A stretch of DNA of 13,811 nt, taken from the NCBI GenBank assembly GCA_964556475.1, contig CAZKVU010000020.1, forward strand, positions 1-13,811. Reading direction: 5' to 3'. The translations under genes were made by a program, and so were the position numbers. A model generated the notes under the pieces. It saw nothing but the letters and a program-made list of their open reading frames with translations. It had not been told where the DNA came from and did not search any database. The stretch comes from CAZKVU01 sp964556475 (GTDB lineage: Bacteria; Patescibacteriota; Microgenomatia; UBA1406; HO2-37-13b). This document shows positions 1 to 7,298 of the stretch, piece by piece (position 1 is the stretch's first letter; each line of letters opens with the position of its first letter).

Positions 1-4
1 CAAC

Positions 5-109
5 TATAACGGATTACCGTTGAAACCGCTGCGCTTTTATAACGGATTACCGTTGGAACACTTTCATCATTATGCGGGATTACCCTTGCTATATTTGCGG
101 TGTTATAAT
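5..109. repeat. 33-bp-period array of a palindromic 18-bp core
   Basis: The 18-base core TATAACGGATTACCGTTG occurs exactly at 5-22 and 38-55. It recurs in diverged form at 71-88, and a fourth start in the same phase at 104 (TATAAT) is the -10 box of the following gene. The 15-base stretches between cores share little sequence. Inside the core, AACGG-ATTA-CCGTT is an inverted repeat (8-21 and 41-54). In the third copy its inner part becomes GGG-ATTA-CCC, so one base pair changed on both arms. Each TTACCS also lies 18 bp before the next TATAAC-like hexamer, so the units could be overlapping promoters or operators. The array may begin upstream of the window. The same stretch is open in frame with the next gene and would encode an 11-residue repeat starting YNGLPL, so a coding repeat is the alternative. 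Confidence 0.75.
80..109 (+). promoter_or_regulatory. Promoter of TPR gene, probably leaderless
   Basis: A perfect extended -10 (TGTTATAAT, 101-109) ends 6 nt before the ATG at 116. A weak -35 candidate, TTACCC, lies at 80-85 with an 18-bp spacer and belongs to the third array unit. The spacing would place the transcription start at or next to the ATG, and no Shine-Dalgarno sequence is present. Confidence 0.6.
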
Positions 110-115
110 ACATCC

Positions 116-547
116 ATGCGAAAAGTCCTACCCGTCACGATTATTGCGGCAGTGATTCTGTTTTTTGTAGCGGTCAATATTTTAGCCTCACAATTATATC
201 CATCATTAATGTATAAAGTTCTGCAATTTAATGATCTTTCGTCCACAAAACAGTTTCTTGCGCATATTGAAGGAACTCCGTATTACGATGCACAATATGC
301 TTATTTCAACAAGCTTTTTGATAATGCATTTGTCGCCGATGATATTCAGGCAGAGTTTAGTTTAAAGAGCGAGCTGGATCGACTTAATTCGTTACTCGAT
401 AAAAACAAGAATAATCCTCAAGTTCTCGCAGAAATTGCATTGCTTCATTATGATAAAGGAGACTTAACGCAAGCCCGCCAATACTATCAACAGGCAAAGG
501 GGATCGATCCATGGCTCGATATCGACGAATTAGAGCGTATTAAGTAA
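116..547 (+). CDS. Membrane-anchored TPR-like protein
   Basis: A protein of 143 residues. Residues 1-5 are short and basic, 6-26 form one hydrophobic segment (signal anchor or uncleaved signal), and the rest is soluble and probably extracytoplasmic. Residues about 100-133 fit one tetratricopeptide repeat, with a small residue in helix A, Gly-Asp at the turn, Ala and Tyr in helix B and a closing Pro (GDLTQARQYYQQA). The stretch before it, 55-98, is helical and may be a degenerate repeat. TPR proteins hold protein partners together, but the partner here is not visible. I chose the ATG at 116 because it directly precedes the hydrophobic segment and sits 6 nt after an extended -10. An in-frame ATG at 20 would add 32 residues encoded by the 33-bp repeats. 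The next gene starts 20 bp downstream. The exact role is unknown. Confidence 0.7.
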   Translation: MRKVLPVTIIAAVILFFVAVNILASQLYPSLMYKVLQFNDLSSTKQFLAHIEGTPYYDAQYAYFNKLFDNAFVADDIQAEFSLKSELDRLNSLLDKNKNNPQVLAEIALLHYDKGDLTQARQYYQQAKGIDPWLDIDELERIK

Positions 548-551
548 ATTT

Positions 552-560
552 TGTTACAAT
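552..560 (+). promoter_or_regulatory. Extended -10 before the oxidoreductase gene
   Basis: TGTTACAAT is a full TGn extended -10 with hexamer TACAAT, placed 7 nt before the ATG at 568. It favours that ATG over the in-frame ATG at 559, which overlaps the hexamer. No clear -35 or Shine-Dalgarno sequence is seen. Confidence 0.5.
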
Positions 561-567
561 GACTCCT

Positions 568-1287
568 ATGATTAAGGACCATACTGCTATTCTTCGATCA
601 AAAAAACAGCTTGCAAGGCATATTTGGAGCTTTGTATTTGACTTGCCGCCTGACGATGAAACAACTTTTGAAGCAGGGCAGTATATGATTCTGAGAGTTG
701 GGACAAACTATCGTCAATATTCAATTGCAACGCCTCCATCGCAAAAGAATTCATTTGAATTAGTGGTGGAAATTTTAGAACATGGAGTTGGTTCGGATTT
801 TCTCAAAAATTTAACGGAAGGTGGAGAGGCGCAATTTAAAGGCCCTGCAGGTGTATTTATTTTGCGCAATGTTCAGCCGCCCGTTGATAAAATCTTCCTC
901 GCAACGGGAACCGGAATAGCACCTATCAAATCAATGATTCTGACGCATCTTCAGGAAAACAGACCGGGAAATCTACATTTATTTTTTGGCTTAAGAGTCC
1001 GGCAGGATGTTTATTTTGAACAGGAATTCACCGAATTATCTCAAAAATATCCGCAATTTTCGTTCAGCATTTGTTTGTCAAAAGAGCCGACACTCGAAGG
1101 GCTTGATAGATGTTTTATGCTTGGACGAGTCAATGTTGGTTTAGAAAGCTTATGGCAGAAGAGCGGTGTGAACAACTATGAATATTATATTTGTGGAAGT
1201 AAAACCGCTGTTGATTCTCTAAAAGATTATGTCATTGGAAAAGGTGCTCCAGCTGATAAAGTATTCTTTGAGCGATTTACTTTGTAA
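568..1287 (+). CDS. FNR-type FAD/NAD(P)H oxidoreductase
   Basis: A protein of 239 residues in the ferredoxin-NADP reductase superfamily. The N-terminal flavin-binding barrel carries RQYS (49-52), the usual RxYS flavin-contact motif, and GPAG (92-95). The C-terminal nucleotide-binding half has GTGIAP (114-119), CGS (209-211) and a terminal FERF (234-237), the aromatic end common in the family. No [2Fe-2S] ferredoxin domain, heme-binding membrane segment or signal peptide is fused to it, so it should act as a soluble cytoplasmic module passing electrons between NAD(P)H and a separate carrier. The carrier is not identifiable from the neighbours. The length fits a stand-alone FAD/NAD reductase. 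An ATG at 559 would add three residues but overlaps the likely -10 box. The family assignment is firm; the substrate is unknown. Confidence 0.9.
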   Translation: MIKDHTAILRSKKQLARHIWSFVFDLPPDDETTFEAGQYMILRVGTNYRQYSIATPPSQKNSFELVVEILEHGVGSDFLKNLTEGGEAQFKGPAGVFILRNVQPPVDKIFLATGTGIAPIKSMILTHLQENRPGNLHLFFGLRVRQDVYFEQEFTELSQKYPQFSFSICLSKEPTLEGLDRCFMLGRVNVGLESLWQKSGVNNYEYYICGSKTAVDSLKDYVIGKGAPADKVFFERFTL

Positions 1288-1298
1288 GCGCATACCTG

Positions 1299-1304
1299 TA
1301 TTCT
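1299..1304 (+). promoter_or_regulatory. Possible -10 before the membrane protein gene
   Basis: TATTCT lies exactly 6 nt before the ATG at 1311, matching the spacing seen at other genes in the window. The hexamer is weak and there is no correctly spaced TGn or clear -35. The call rests mainly on the repeated position. Confidence 0.3.
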
Positions 1305-1310
1305 GAACAT

Positions 1311-2975
1311 ATGGTAAAAAAATTATGGATTTCACTCCTCATATCGTCCGTCGCAAGCATTTTTATTTTCGATCTTTTAACACTTTACAATGAATCGTTT
1401 GGTAACTTCGGTGTGTATGCGTGGATTCTTTCGTATTGTTTAATTGGTGCTTTTGCGATGAGGAGTCTTCTAAAGATTTTAAAGTACATCATTGAACATC
1501 AGACATATTTTTCACTTGTTTTACTAATGATCATTGTGATTATCATTGTCATGCATGCATTTAATATTAATAACGGAAGTTTAGAATCAACACAGCAAAT
1601 CGGTTGCACAATTGAACAGCTCACAAAAAATGCAGACAAGGGCTTCAGACAATATTGTTTTATTGGATATCCGACTCGACAATATTTGATACCAGCATTA
1701 CCTACATTTATTTTTGGCAGGTCATATAGCGCTATTAATATGGGTTATGCGATATATTCACTCGTAGGTGTTGTCATATTCACAAGCGGTCTTCTTATTT
1801 TTTTGAAGAAAAAAATTGATGCTGAAAAAGCAGATATAGCGACAGCATTCGGCCTGGCGAGCCTGTTACATTTATTTTTCTTTAGCCATATTTTGATGAT
1901 GTTTGAGCAAAGTATTTTTCCACTGGCACTTGGTCTATCAGCAGCCGGTTTAGTTCTTGAATATTGTGTACATAAAAAAGGTGATTATTTAATTGCTTCA
2001 AGCATTATGCTCTTTCATCTTATTTTCGCATACACACCGGCGCTTGCGTTGTATGGACTGGGAGTTGTTGTGTTTTTATATTTCATGGTGCATCCCAAAA
2101 CGCCTCGAAGGCATAGGCTGTTTTTATTGTTTGTAACGTCGGCTTCACTACTGAGTATGTATTTGTCGATGCGGTTTCGAGTAGACACTCAGCATATGGG
2201 AGAGGAAAGTCAATCGATGTTTTCAATTAAGAATCTGATCGATTTTCTCAGGGATTTTATATTGCGACATGACGTTATTTATTCAACGTGGTCATTTCAT
2301 ATCGTTTTTCTTATGAGTATTATTTTAAGTGTTATTGCTTTATTGGATTTTCGAAAATCACGAAAAGATGGGTGGAAGGTTTTTGTAATAATGGTTTGGA
2401 TTGTTATAACGATATGTTACGGTGCTTTTGTTAGAGGGTATGTTCCAAGAAATCCAGCATTTGAAATTCATAGAAGTCTGGTAGTTATCCCAGTGCTAAT
2501 ACCATTAGTATTATATTTGCTTCTCCCGTTTTTAAAGCATATTTCAACAAAATTCCTATACATACTTCTTATTGTGTTCTTTGCAAATGGGCTTATGTAT
2601 CACGCAGCGTATGTGAAAGATAAGGATAAATTTGCCTCACGTTTTGTGAACTTTCGTGAATTTGCGCGATATGCACGGTATATGAAATTTCTATCTTACA
2701 CCGTAAAAGATTCACAGCAGGTTTTTACAGTTAATTTTGATACAGAAACGTCGAAGAATTTTCAGGCCATTGATACTGCACGCAAATACTATTATCCAAA
2801 CGCCGCTTTTAAACTTCTTGATAATGACTGTTCGATTGAAGACACATACACAACAACAACGATATACGTTGCGAATCATGAACCAGTGTGCAAGAATATG
2901 AAGTTTCGGTACTTAGGAACCTTTATATTTAAAGATGAAAAACCATTACAAACATATCAGGTCTCAACATTGTAA
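1311..2975 (+). CDS. Polytopic membrane protein, GT-C-like layout
   Basis: A protein of 554 residues with about ten or more hydrophobic segments (for example 5-25, 34-54, 66-83, 137-165), a loop of about 50 residues at 84-135 and a C-terminal soluble domain from about 445. This arrangement of early large loop, many membrane helices and extracytoplasmic tail is that of lipid-linked-sugar (GT-C) glycosyltransferases. Residues 132-165 resemble the equivalent helix of the next gene, where an R-x-x-S-A-type pattern is usual. No HPDE-type acidic motif is visible in the first loop, so catalytic activity is unproven. Two Cys pairs, 99/116 in the loop and two in the tail (near 508 and 529), could form disulfides outside the cell. 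It starts 23 bp after the oxidoreductase and ends 15 bp before a GT39-like gene. It could instead be a flippase or polymerase-type membrane protein. Confidence 0.65.
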   Translation: MVKKLWISLLISSVASIFIFDLLTLYNESFGNFGVYAWILSYCLIGAFAMRSLLKILKYIIEHQTYFSLVLLMIIVIIIVMHAFNINNGSLESTQQIGCTIEQLTKNADKGFRQYCFIGYPTRQYLIPALPTFIFGRSYSAINMGYAIYSLVGVVIFTSGLLIFLKKKIDAEKADIATAFGLASLLHLFFFSHILMMFEQSIFPLALGLSAAGLVLEYCVHKKGDYLIASSIMLFHLIFAYTPALALYGLGVVVFLYFMVHPKTPRRHRLFLLFVTSASLLSMYLSMRFRVDTQHMGEESQSMFSIKNLIDFLRDFILRHDVIYSTWSFHIVFLMSIILSVIALLDFRKSRKDGWKVFVIMVWIVITICYGAFVRGYVPRNPAFEIHRSLVVIPVLIPLVLYLLLPFLKHISTKFLYILLIVFFANGLMYHAAYVKDKDKFASRFVNFREFARYARYMKFLSYTVKDSQQVFTVNFDTETSKNFQAIDTARKYYYPNAAFKLLDNDCSIEDTYTTTTIYVANHEPVCKNMKFRYLGTFIFKDEKPLQTYQVSTL

Positions 2976-2978
2976 AGG

Positions 2979-2984
2979 TATAAC
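2979..2984 (+). promoter_or_regulatory. -10-like hexamer before the GT39-like gene
   Basis: TATAAC ends 6 nt before the ATG at 2991, inside the 15-bp gap after the previous stop codon. No extended TGn or -35 is evident. It fits the leaderless spacing of neighbouring genes and suggests the gene can be transcribed independently of the upstream one. Confidence 0.45.
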
Positions 2985-2990
2985 AGAAAA

Positions 2991-4724
2991 ATGAACACAA
3001 CTATGTTTAAAGACAAAAAAACATTAATAAGAAAAAGTGCACTCGTCTGTATTGTTTTTTTTGCATTATGTATCCGACTCTATAATGTGAAATGGGATCA
3101 GGGGACGCATATGCATCCTGATGAGCGCTTCCTCACGATGCTAACCGCTGATCTTACGATTCCTCAGTCAATTGGTGATTATTTAAACCCTGCTGTTTCA
3201 ACCTTAAACCCCTATAACACAAAATATAATTTTTATGTCTATGGCACATTTCCGGTTACATTGAATAAGTTGGTTTCGCATGCTGTTAAAATGGATTCAT
3301 ATGATGGTTCACTTATCACTGGGCGAGTATTAAGCGCCATTGTCGATACAGGGACTTTGATTTTCGTTATCCTGATTGCGGGAATTTTTGTACGTCGATA
3401 TACATTACCATGGTACTTTCAGCATTTTTCCGGTTTTTTTTATGCGATTACGGTTTTAGCAATCCAGCATGCACATTTTTTCACGGTTGATTCTTTTGCG
3501 ACTTTTTTTGTGACAGGCGCGGTGTATGCAGCACTTTCATTTATGACGAGCAGTTCTCCTAAATTTCGACTTGGTTATATAATGATGATGGGTGTAATGA
3601 TAGGGCTTGCTGGAGCTTCAAAGTCATCGAGTATTTTCGTAGCCCCACTACTTGTTTTTCTTGTTGTATATGGAGTTATGTGGGAAGGGAAAAACAAGGA
3701 GTCAAAAAAGTCGCGCTTGAGGAGTTTATTATATTTCGGTTTCTTTGCGGCTATTAGTGGTTATGCGGCGTTGAGGATTGGTGATCCTCGATTATTTGCA
3801 ACTGCATCATGGTTTGACATGCATATCAATCCAAAATTTATTGATAATATCAAAAGCCTTCGAGATCTTACCAGGCCTGATTCTTTTTTCCCTCCGAATA
3901 TCCAATGGATGAGTAAAAAACCGATTTTGTTCCCATTACAAAATATAGCTGTATTTGGTTTGGGACTACCTTTATTTGTTATGATGCTCTGGGGTTTATA
4001 CAGCATGCTTCTCTCAAAGAAAAAAGTGCTCGTCGGCTTGGTAGTATGGATGATTGTTTTTTTCCTGTATCAAGGTTCACAATTTGTTACAACAACACGA
4101 TATTTTTATATTCTGTATCCGCTTTTCGCGATATGCGCCGCATGGGGATGGATTGATTTGTCGACTCGATTCAAAGCTGTGTCAAAAAGGACCCGAAATA
4201 TGGCTGCGATACTAGCAATTCTCGCAATTGGTTTCTGGCCAGCATGCTTTATGGCCATATACTCCCGTCCCCATAGTAGAGTTTCTGCCTCTGAGTGGAT
4301 CTACAATAATATCCCCGCAGGATCGTATCTTACTTCGGAGTACTGGGATGATGCACTACCACTTTTACTCCCGAATTATCCGATAGGTACCTATCAAGGT
4401 GAACAAATGCCTGTTTTTGCTGATGATAATGATGACAAATGGAGAGATATGAATAGGATTCTTGCGAGAGCAGATTATTATATTCTGTCGAGCAATCGTG
4501 CTTATGGGAGCTTAATGCCGCTGCAGCAGAGATTTCCTCGAATAACTGCCTTTTATAATGAATTATTCTCTGGACAAGGGAATTTTGAACTCGTTGCTGA
4601 AATAACATCGTATCCAACTATACCTTTCACGAACATTTCATTTAATGATCAGTGGTCTGATGAGGCATTTACCGTATATGATCATCCTCGTGTACTGATT
4701 TACAAAAAGAAAGCAGGAAGATAA
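2991..4724 (+). CDS. GT39/ArnT-like membrane glycosyltransferase
   Basis: A protein of 577 residues with an N-terminal membrane helix (about 14-32) followed by a loop containing MHPDERF (41-47). An acidic His-Pro-Asp-Glu motif in the first extracytoplasmic loop is characteristic of many bacterial PMT/ArnT-like (GT39) enzymes. ITGRVLSAIVDTGTLIF (109-125) matches the second-helix signature of the family, and further hydrophobic helices run to about residue 425. The C-terminal part (about 430-577) is soluble and probably faces outside. Such enzymes move a sugar from a polyprenyl-phosphate carrier to a protein, lipid or glycan acceptor. The acceptor here is unknown; the nearby secreted and pilus proteins are possible but unproven. 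An in-frame ATG at 3003 is an alternative start, but 2991 lies 6 nt after TATAAC. Confidence 0.8.
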   Translation: MNTTMFKDKKTLIRKSALVCIVFFALCIRLYNVKWDQGTHMHPDERFLTMLTADLTIPQSIGDYLNPAVSTLNPYNTKYNFYVYGTFPVTLNKLVSHAVKMDSYDGSLITGRVLSAIVDTGTLIFVILIAGIFVRRYTLPWYFQHFSGFFYAITVLAIQHAHFFTVDSFATFFVTGAVYAALSFMTSSSPKFRLGYIMMMGVMIGLAGASKSSSIFVAPLLVFLVVYGVMWEGKNKESKKSRLRSLLYFGFFAAISGYAALRIGDPRLFATASWFDMHINPKFIDNIKSLRDLTRPDSFFPPNIQWMSKKPILFPLQNIAVFGLGLPLFVMMLWGLYSMLLSKKKVLVGLVVWMIVFFLYQGSQFVTTTRYFYILYPLFAICAAWGWIDLSTRFKAVSKRTRNMAAILAILAIGFWPACFMAIYSRPHSRVSASEWIYNNIPAGSYLTSEYWDDALPLLLPNYPIGTYQGEQMPVFADDNDDKWRDMNRILARADYYILSSNRAYGSLMPLQQRFPRITAFYNELFSGQGNFELVAEITSYPTIPFTNISFNDQWSDEAFTVYDHPRVLIYKKKAGR

Positions 4725-4739
4725 TAGTTAGCCCGTTTC

Positions 4740-5612
4740 TTATTTTTTCTTCCTTGCCATGATAGCAAGATTCATCGAGACTTTAATTGGAAGAATAGGA
4801 TCGAGTATTTTTGATGGGAGTCGCATTATTGAAGCAAGCATTTTTGATAAAGGTTTTGTTTGATTGAAATTAAACCTATCAAATCCTGAAGCCCCAAATC
4901 GTTCGACAAGATTTTTGCCAATTGCGTATAAAAAGAAATGGGAAAACGGCCAGCACCATCTGACAAATTCCTGCGAATCTTCAATAGAAAATCCAGCCTT
5001 TTTAATCTTTGTATGTAATTCTTCTTGTGTGTAAAGTCGGACATGATCTGCCCAGATGCCAGCAAGCCACCAAATATCTTTATGAATATGAGTATTGAAA
5101 AAGCGCATTAAAATCCAGTTAAGCGGGTCCCACAAGAAAGGAAAATGTTGATTGGGAACTGATGCGAGTAAGACTCCACCTGGTTTAAGAACCCGATATA
5201 TTTCGTGCATAGCGCCTGAATCATCATCAAGATGCTCAAAAATTTCAGAGCACACAACTGCATCGAGCGCATTATCCTTGAATGGCAGTTTGTAAATAGA
5301 ACCAACTTTCACTTCCACATTTGAACTCGTCTTTGCAACAGCCTGAGCTCGTTGCACATACTCTTTGTTAATATCAATGCCAACAATTTTTTTCGTAGTC
5401 GGGATCATGCTGATGAGTTTGACATAATATCCTCGCCCACAACCAGCATCAAGTATCTGTGCAGGCTCTTCTTCAATTAAGTGGTTGATAATAAACGCTG
5501 ACCGCATGGCAAATGCAGGGTCAACTTCCTGGCTGAAAATGGCGTTAAAGTTTGGTTGGGAATGTTTCATATGTTTTGAAGAATTTTTCGACTGCTGGGT
5601 AGTTTTTTTCAT
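4740..5612 (-). CDS. Class I SAM-dependent methyltransferase
   Basis: A protein of 290 residues. Motif I is ILDAGCGRG (53-61), the SAM-binding loop. The acidic end of strand 2 follows in GIDI, then an EIFEHLDDD stretch and RVLKPGG, the usual post-motif region of Methyltransf_11/25-type enzymes. The C-terminal third is rich in Trp, Phe and His and may form the substrate pocket or a membrane-contacting surface. It is the last gene of the minus-strand block and follows a GT4 glycosyltransferase, so a methyl transfer to a glycan or glycolipid is a reasonable inference. The ATG at 5612 overlaps the GT4 gene by 68 bp. A later ATG at 5570 would cut the overlap to 26 bp and keep the fold intact, while an earlier one at 5666 would overlap too far. 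Confidence 0.88.
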   Translation of the reverse strand: MKKTTQQSKNSSKHMKHSQPNFNAIFSQEVDPAFAMRSAFIINHLIEEEPAQILDAGCGRGYYVKLISMIPTTKKIVGIDINKEYVQRAQAVAKTSSNVEVKVGSIYKLPFKDNALDAVVCSEIFEHLDDDSGAMHEIYRVLKPGGVLLASVPNQHFPFLWDPLNWILMRFFNTHIHKDIWWLAGIWADHVRLYTQEELHTKIKKAGFSIEDSQEFVRWCWPFSHFFLYAIGKNLVERFGASGFDRFNFNQTKPLSKMLASIMRLPSKILDPILPIKVSMNLAIMARKKK

Positions 5613-6729
5613 AATAATTTGTATCTTTTTCGTGATTATGTATAAGGGTAATAATACCATGCACAAGGCTCATGTGGTCCTCAGTGTGAACGATCTCGCC
5701 ATAGCCGGTTTCCTGAACAAGCATTCGCGCGCCAGGAATATTGGTACAGACTGTCGGAACATGCTGAATTACTGCTTCAATTTGTGTTGTGGGGAAACAG
5801 TCTGTTCGCGATGAAATAACAAATGTCTCCAATGATGAATAGAATAATCGATAGTCACCTTGATCAAGAAGCCCAAGAAATGTTACATGATCTTTTACGT
5901 GTTCGATGAGCGGTTTAACATAGTCATAAAAAGGTTCATAATCGATTGTTGTTTTTCCTGCAAAGACAAAATGTGCGTTTGGGATTGTTTTTACAACTTC
6001 TGGGATTGCTCGTAATAAAACGTCATATGCTTTTTCTTCAACAAAACGACCCGCAAACCCGATAAGTAGGTAATTTTTTTGGAGATTTTCAATTGTATGT
6101 TTGAATTGTTCAGATGCAAGCTCGCTCGAAAGTTGATAGCGTGGAATATATGCCCTAAACTTTTTCATACTATACTTCATAACGCGTGAATTCTTAGCGT
6201 AGTCAGCAGTGTATGTAGAAACAATATTCGCCATCAGCATTGATGGTAAAGTAAGACAATCAAAGATAAGCTGAATCATAGTGTTCGCAAAACGATTGCC
6301 AGTTAATTTTGGCAATGTCAGGTCACCTTGATGATAGATAATGCACTGCTTTCCAAACAATCGTGCAAGTATTGTTAGGAACAAAATATTGCTGTTTGGA
6401 GAATTGATGACGACGATATCAAAGTTGCGAACGCGTTTAATGAATTCTGCAAGAATCGAAAATGAGTAATGAGTCCGACTAATGCGGAACTGATACGGCG
6501 ACCGAATAATATGAAGTCCTTGATATTCTTCATGGAGGGGATTTTTAGAATCGAATTGGGTTGTGAGAACAGTTACATCATAGCCCTGTTTTATTAAATT
6601 CTCACCGACATAGGAGAATGTTTTTGCTATACCTGTCCAATGGGGATAAAAATACTCGGTTGCTAAGAGGGCTTTTTTTTGGGCTGATTCGCTCTTCATT
6701 TCACTGTGCATGTTACTGTTCTGCGGCAT
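5545..6729 (-). CDS. GT4-family glycosyltransferase
   Basis: A protein of 394 residues with the GT-B fold. The N-terminal acceptor domain begins ALLATEYFYPHWTGIAK (20-36), the typical glycine-containing first loop, followed by GYDVTVLTT. The C-terminal donor domain has GFAGRFVEEKAYDVLLRA (224-241), where R228 and K233 are the usual nucleotide-sugar phosphate contacts, and an IPGARMLV stretch near 331-338. The E-x7-E motif appears as D310-x7-E318, with Asp in place of the first Glu. No membrane segment is seen, so it should work at the inner face of the membrane with a nucleotide sugar. The ATG at 6729 is 4 bp after the HAD gene stop. An ATG at 6768 would overlap that gene, and later ones at 6711 and 6699 are also possible. 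An A8 run lies near the start (6673-6680). Confidence 0.9.
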   Translation of the reverse strand: MPQNSNMHSEMKSESAQKKALLATEYFYPHWTGIAKTFSYVGENLIKQGYDVTVLTTQFDSKNPLHEEYQGLHIIRSPYQFRISRTHYSFSILAEFIKRVRNFDIVVINSPNSNILFLTILARLFGKQCIIYHQGDLTLPKLTGNRFANTMIQLIFDCLTLPSMLMANIVSTYTADYAKNSRVMKYSMKKFRAYIPRYQLSSELASEQFKHTIENLQKNYLLIGFAGRFVEEKAYDVLLRAIPEVVKTIPNAHFVFAGKTTIDYEPFYDYVKPLIEHVKDHVTFLGLLDQGDYRLFYSSLETFVISSRTDCFPTTQIEAVIQHVPTVCTNIPGARMLVQETGYGEIVHTEDHMSLVHGIITLIHNHEKDTNYYEKNYPAVEKFFKTYETFPTKL

Positions 6730-6733
6730 AATA

Positions 6734-7297
6734 TCAGCGTTTACCAATGTATGAATTGATTTCTTCAAGCGCTTTGCTCAAACTAGGCACTTTATAGGTA
6801 TAATCAATTTTTTTATCGAAAATGTTATACACCCAGTATGTTCGAGTATTTGTATTTCTGGATAAGTGTTTGACAATGTCCCAATTATCTTCAACAAAAA
6901 TATCAAGACCAAGTTTTTTTATCGTTTCTTCTTTGTATAAATGTGGCTGATTATATTTTGTGTTATAGATAATATCGGTAAAAATATTTTCTTTATTAAG
7001 TATTTTCATCCAACGATCAATATCTGGTTTCATAAAACCAAATCGCGCAGTAACAACATATGCGTCAATTTTTTTTTCATCAACAAGCCGCTGAATTTCA
7101 TGCCACCCTCCTGCAGGAAATATGCTTGATAGATGCAAAAAACTCCAGAACATTTCTTCAGGTTTTGTTCGAGGAATGTAGAAAGATTGTTCTCTTTTTG
7201 GAATGAAAGCATGCTTGAATGATTTAACAAACGGTCGAATAATGCGCGCCGGATTGTAGAGGAGAACACCATCTAAATCAAAACCAACTTTTACCAT
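6734..7297 (-). CDS. HAD-superfamily phosphatase, NT5C-like
   Basis: A protein of 187 residues. Motif I is FDLDGV (6-11) with nucleophile D7 and acid/base D9. Motif II is VVTAR (81-85) with T83. Motif IV is VEDNWD (135-140) with E136/D137 for magnesium, and the motif III lysine is probably one of K122-K128. The small cap and the VTAR and ED-N-D features resemble 5'(3')-deoxyribonucleotidase-like HADs, but the substrate cannot be set from sequence and a sugar-phosphate or lipid-phosphate role is possible in this setting. It starts one base after the argS stop and is followed 4 bp later by the GT4 gene, so it is very likely cotranscribed. It ends in TGA, the only TGA stop in the window. Confidence 0.85.
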   Translation of the reverse strand: MVKVGFDLDGVLLYNPARIIRPFVKSFKHAFIPKREQSFYIPRTKPEEMFWSFLHLSSIFPAGGWHEIQRLVDEKKIDAYVVTARFGFMKPDIDRWMKILNKENIFTDIIYNTKYNQPHLYKEETIKKLGLDIFVEDNWDIVKHLSRNTNTRTYWVYNIFDKKIDYTYKVPSLSKALEEINSYIGKR

Positions 7298-7298
7298 A

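Noticed and set aside
5..103. CRISPR array
   Set aside because: The cores are 18 bp with 15-bp gaps, there are only three of them, and one is diverged. Unit sizes are far below those of CRISPR repeats and spacers, and no cas gene is present.
4704..4757. Bidirectional terminator at the convergent junction
   Set aside because: AGGAAGA (4715-4721) pairs with TCTTCCT (4748-4754), and AAGAAA with TTTCTT, but the stems are only 6-7 bp with loops of over 20 bases and lie partly in coding sequence. This is too weak to call.
6673..6680. A8 run as a programmed frameshift site in the GT4 gene
   Set aside because: The reading frame is intact through the run and the GT4 domains follow in the same frame. 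No downstream stem or alternative product is evident.
6734..6736. Alternative genetic code with TGA as glycine
   Set aside because: The other genes have no in-frame TGA and end in TAA. The single TGA ends the HAD protein at a sensible length directly before the next start.
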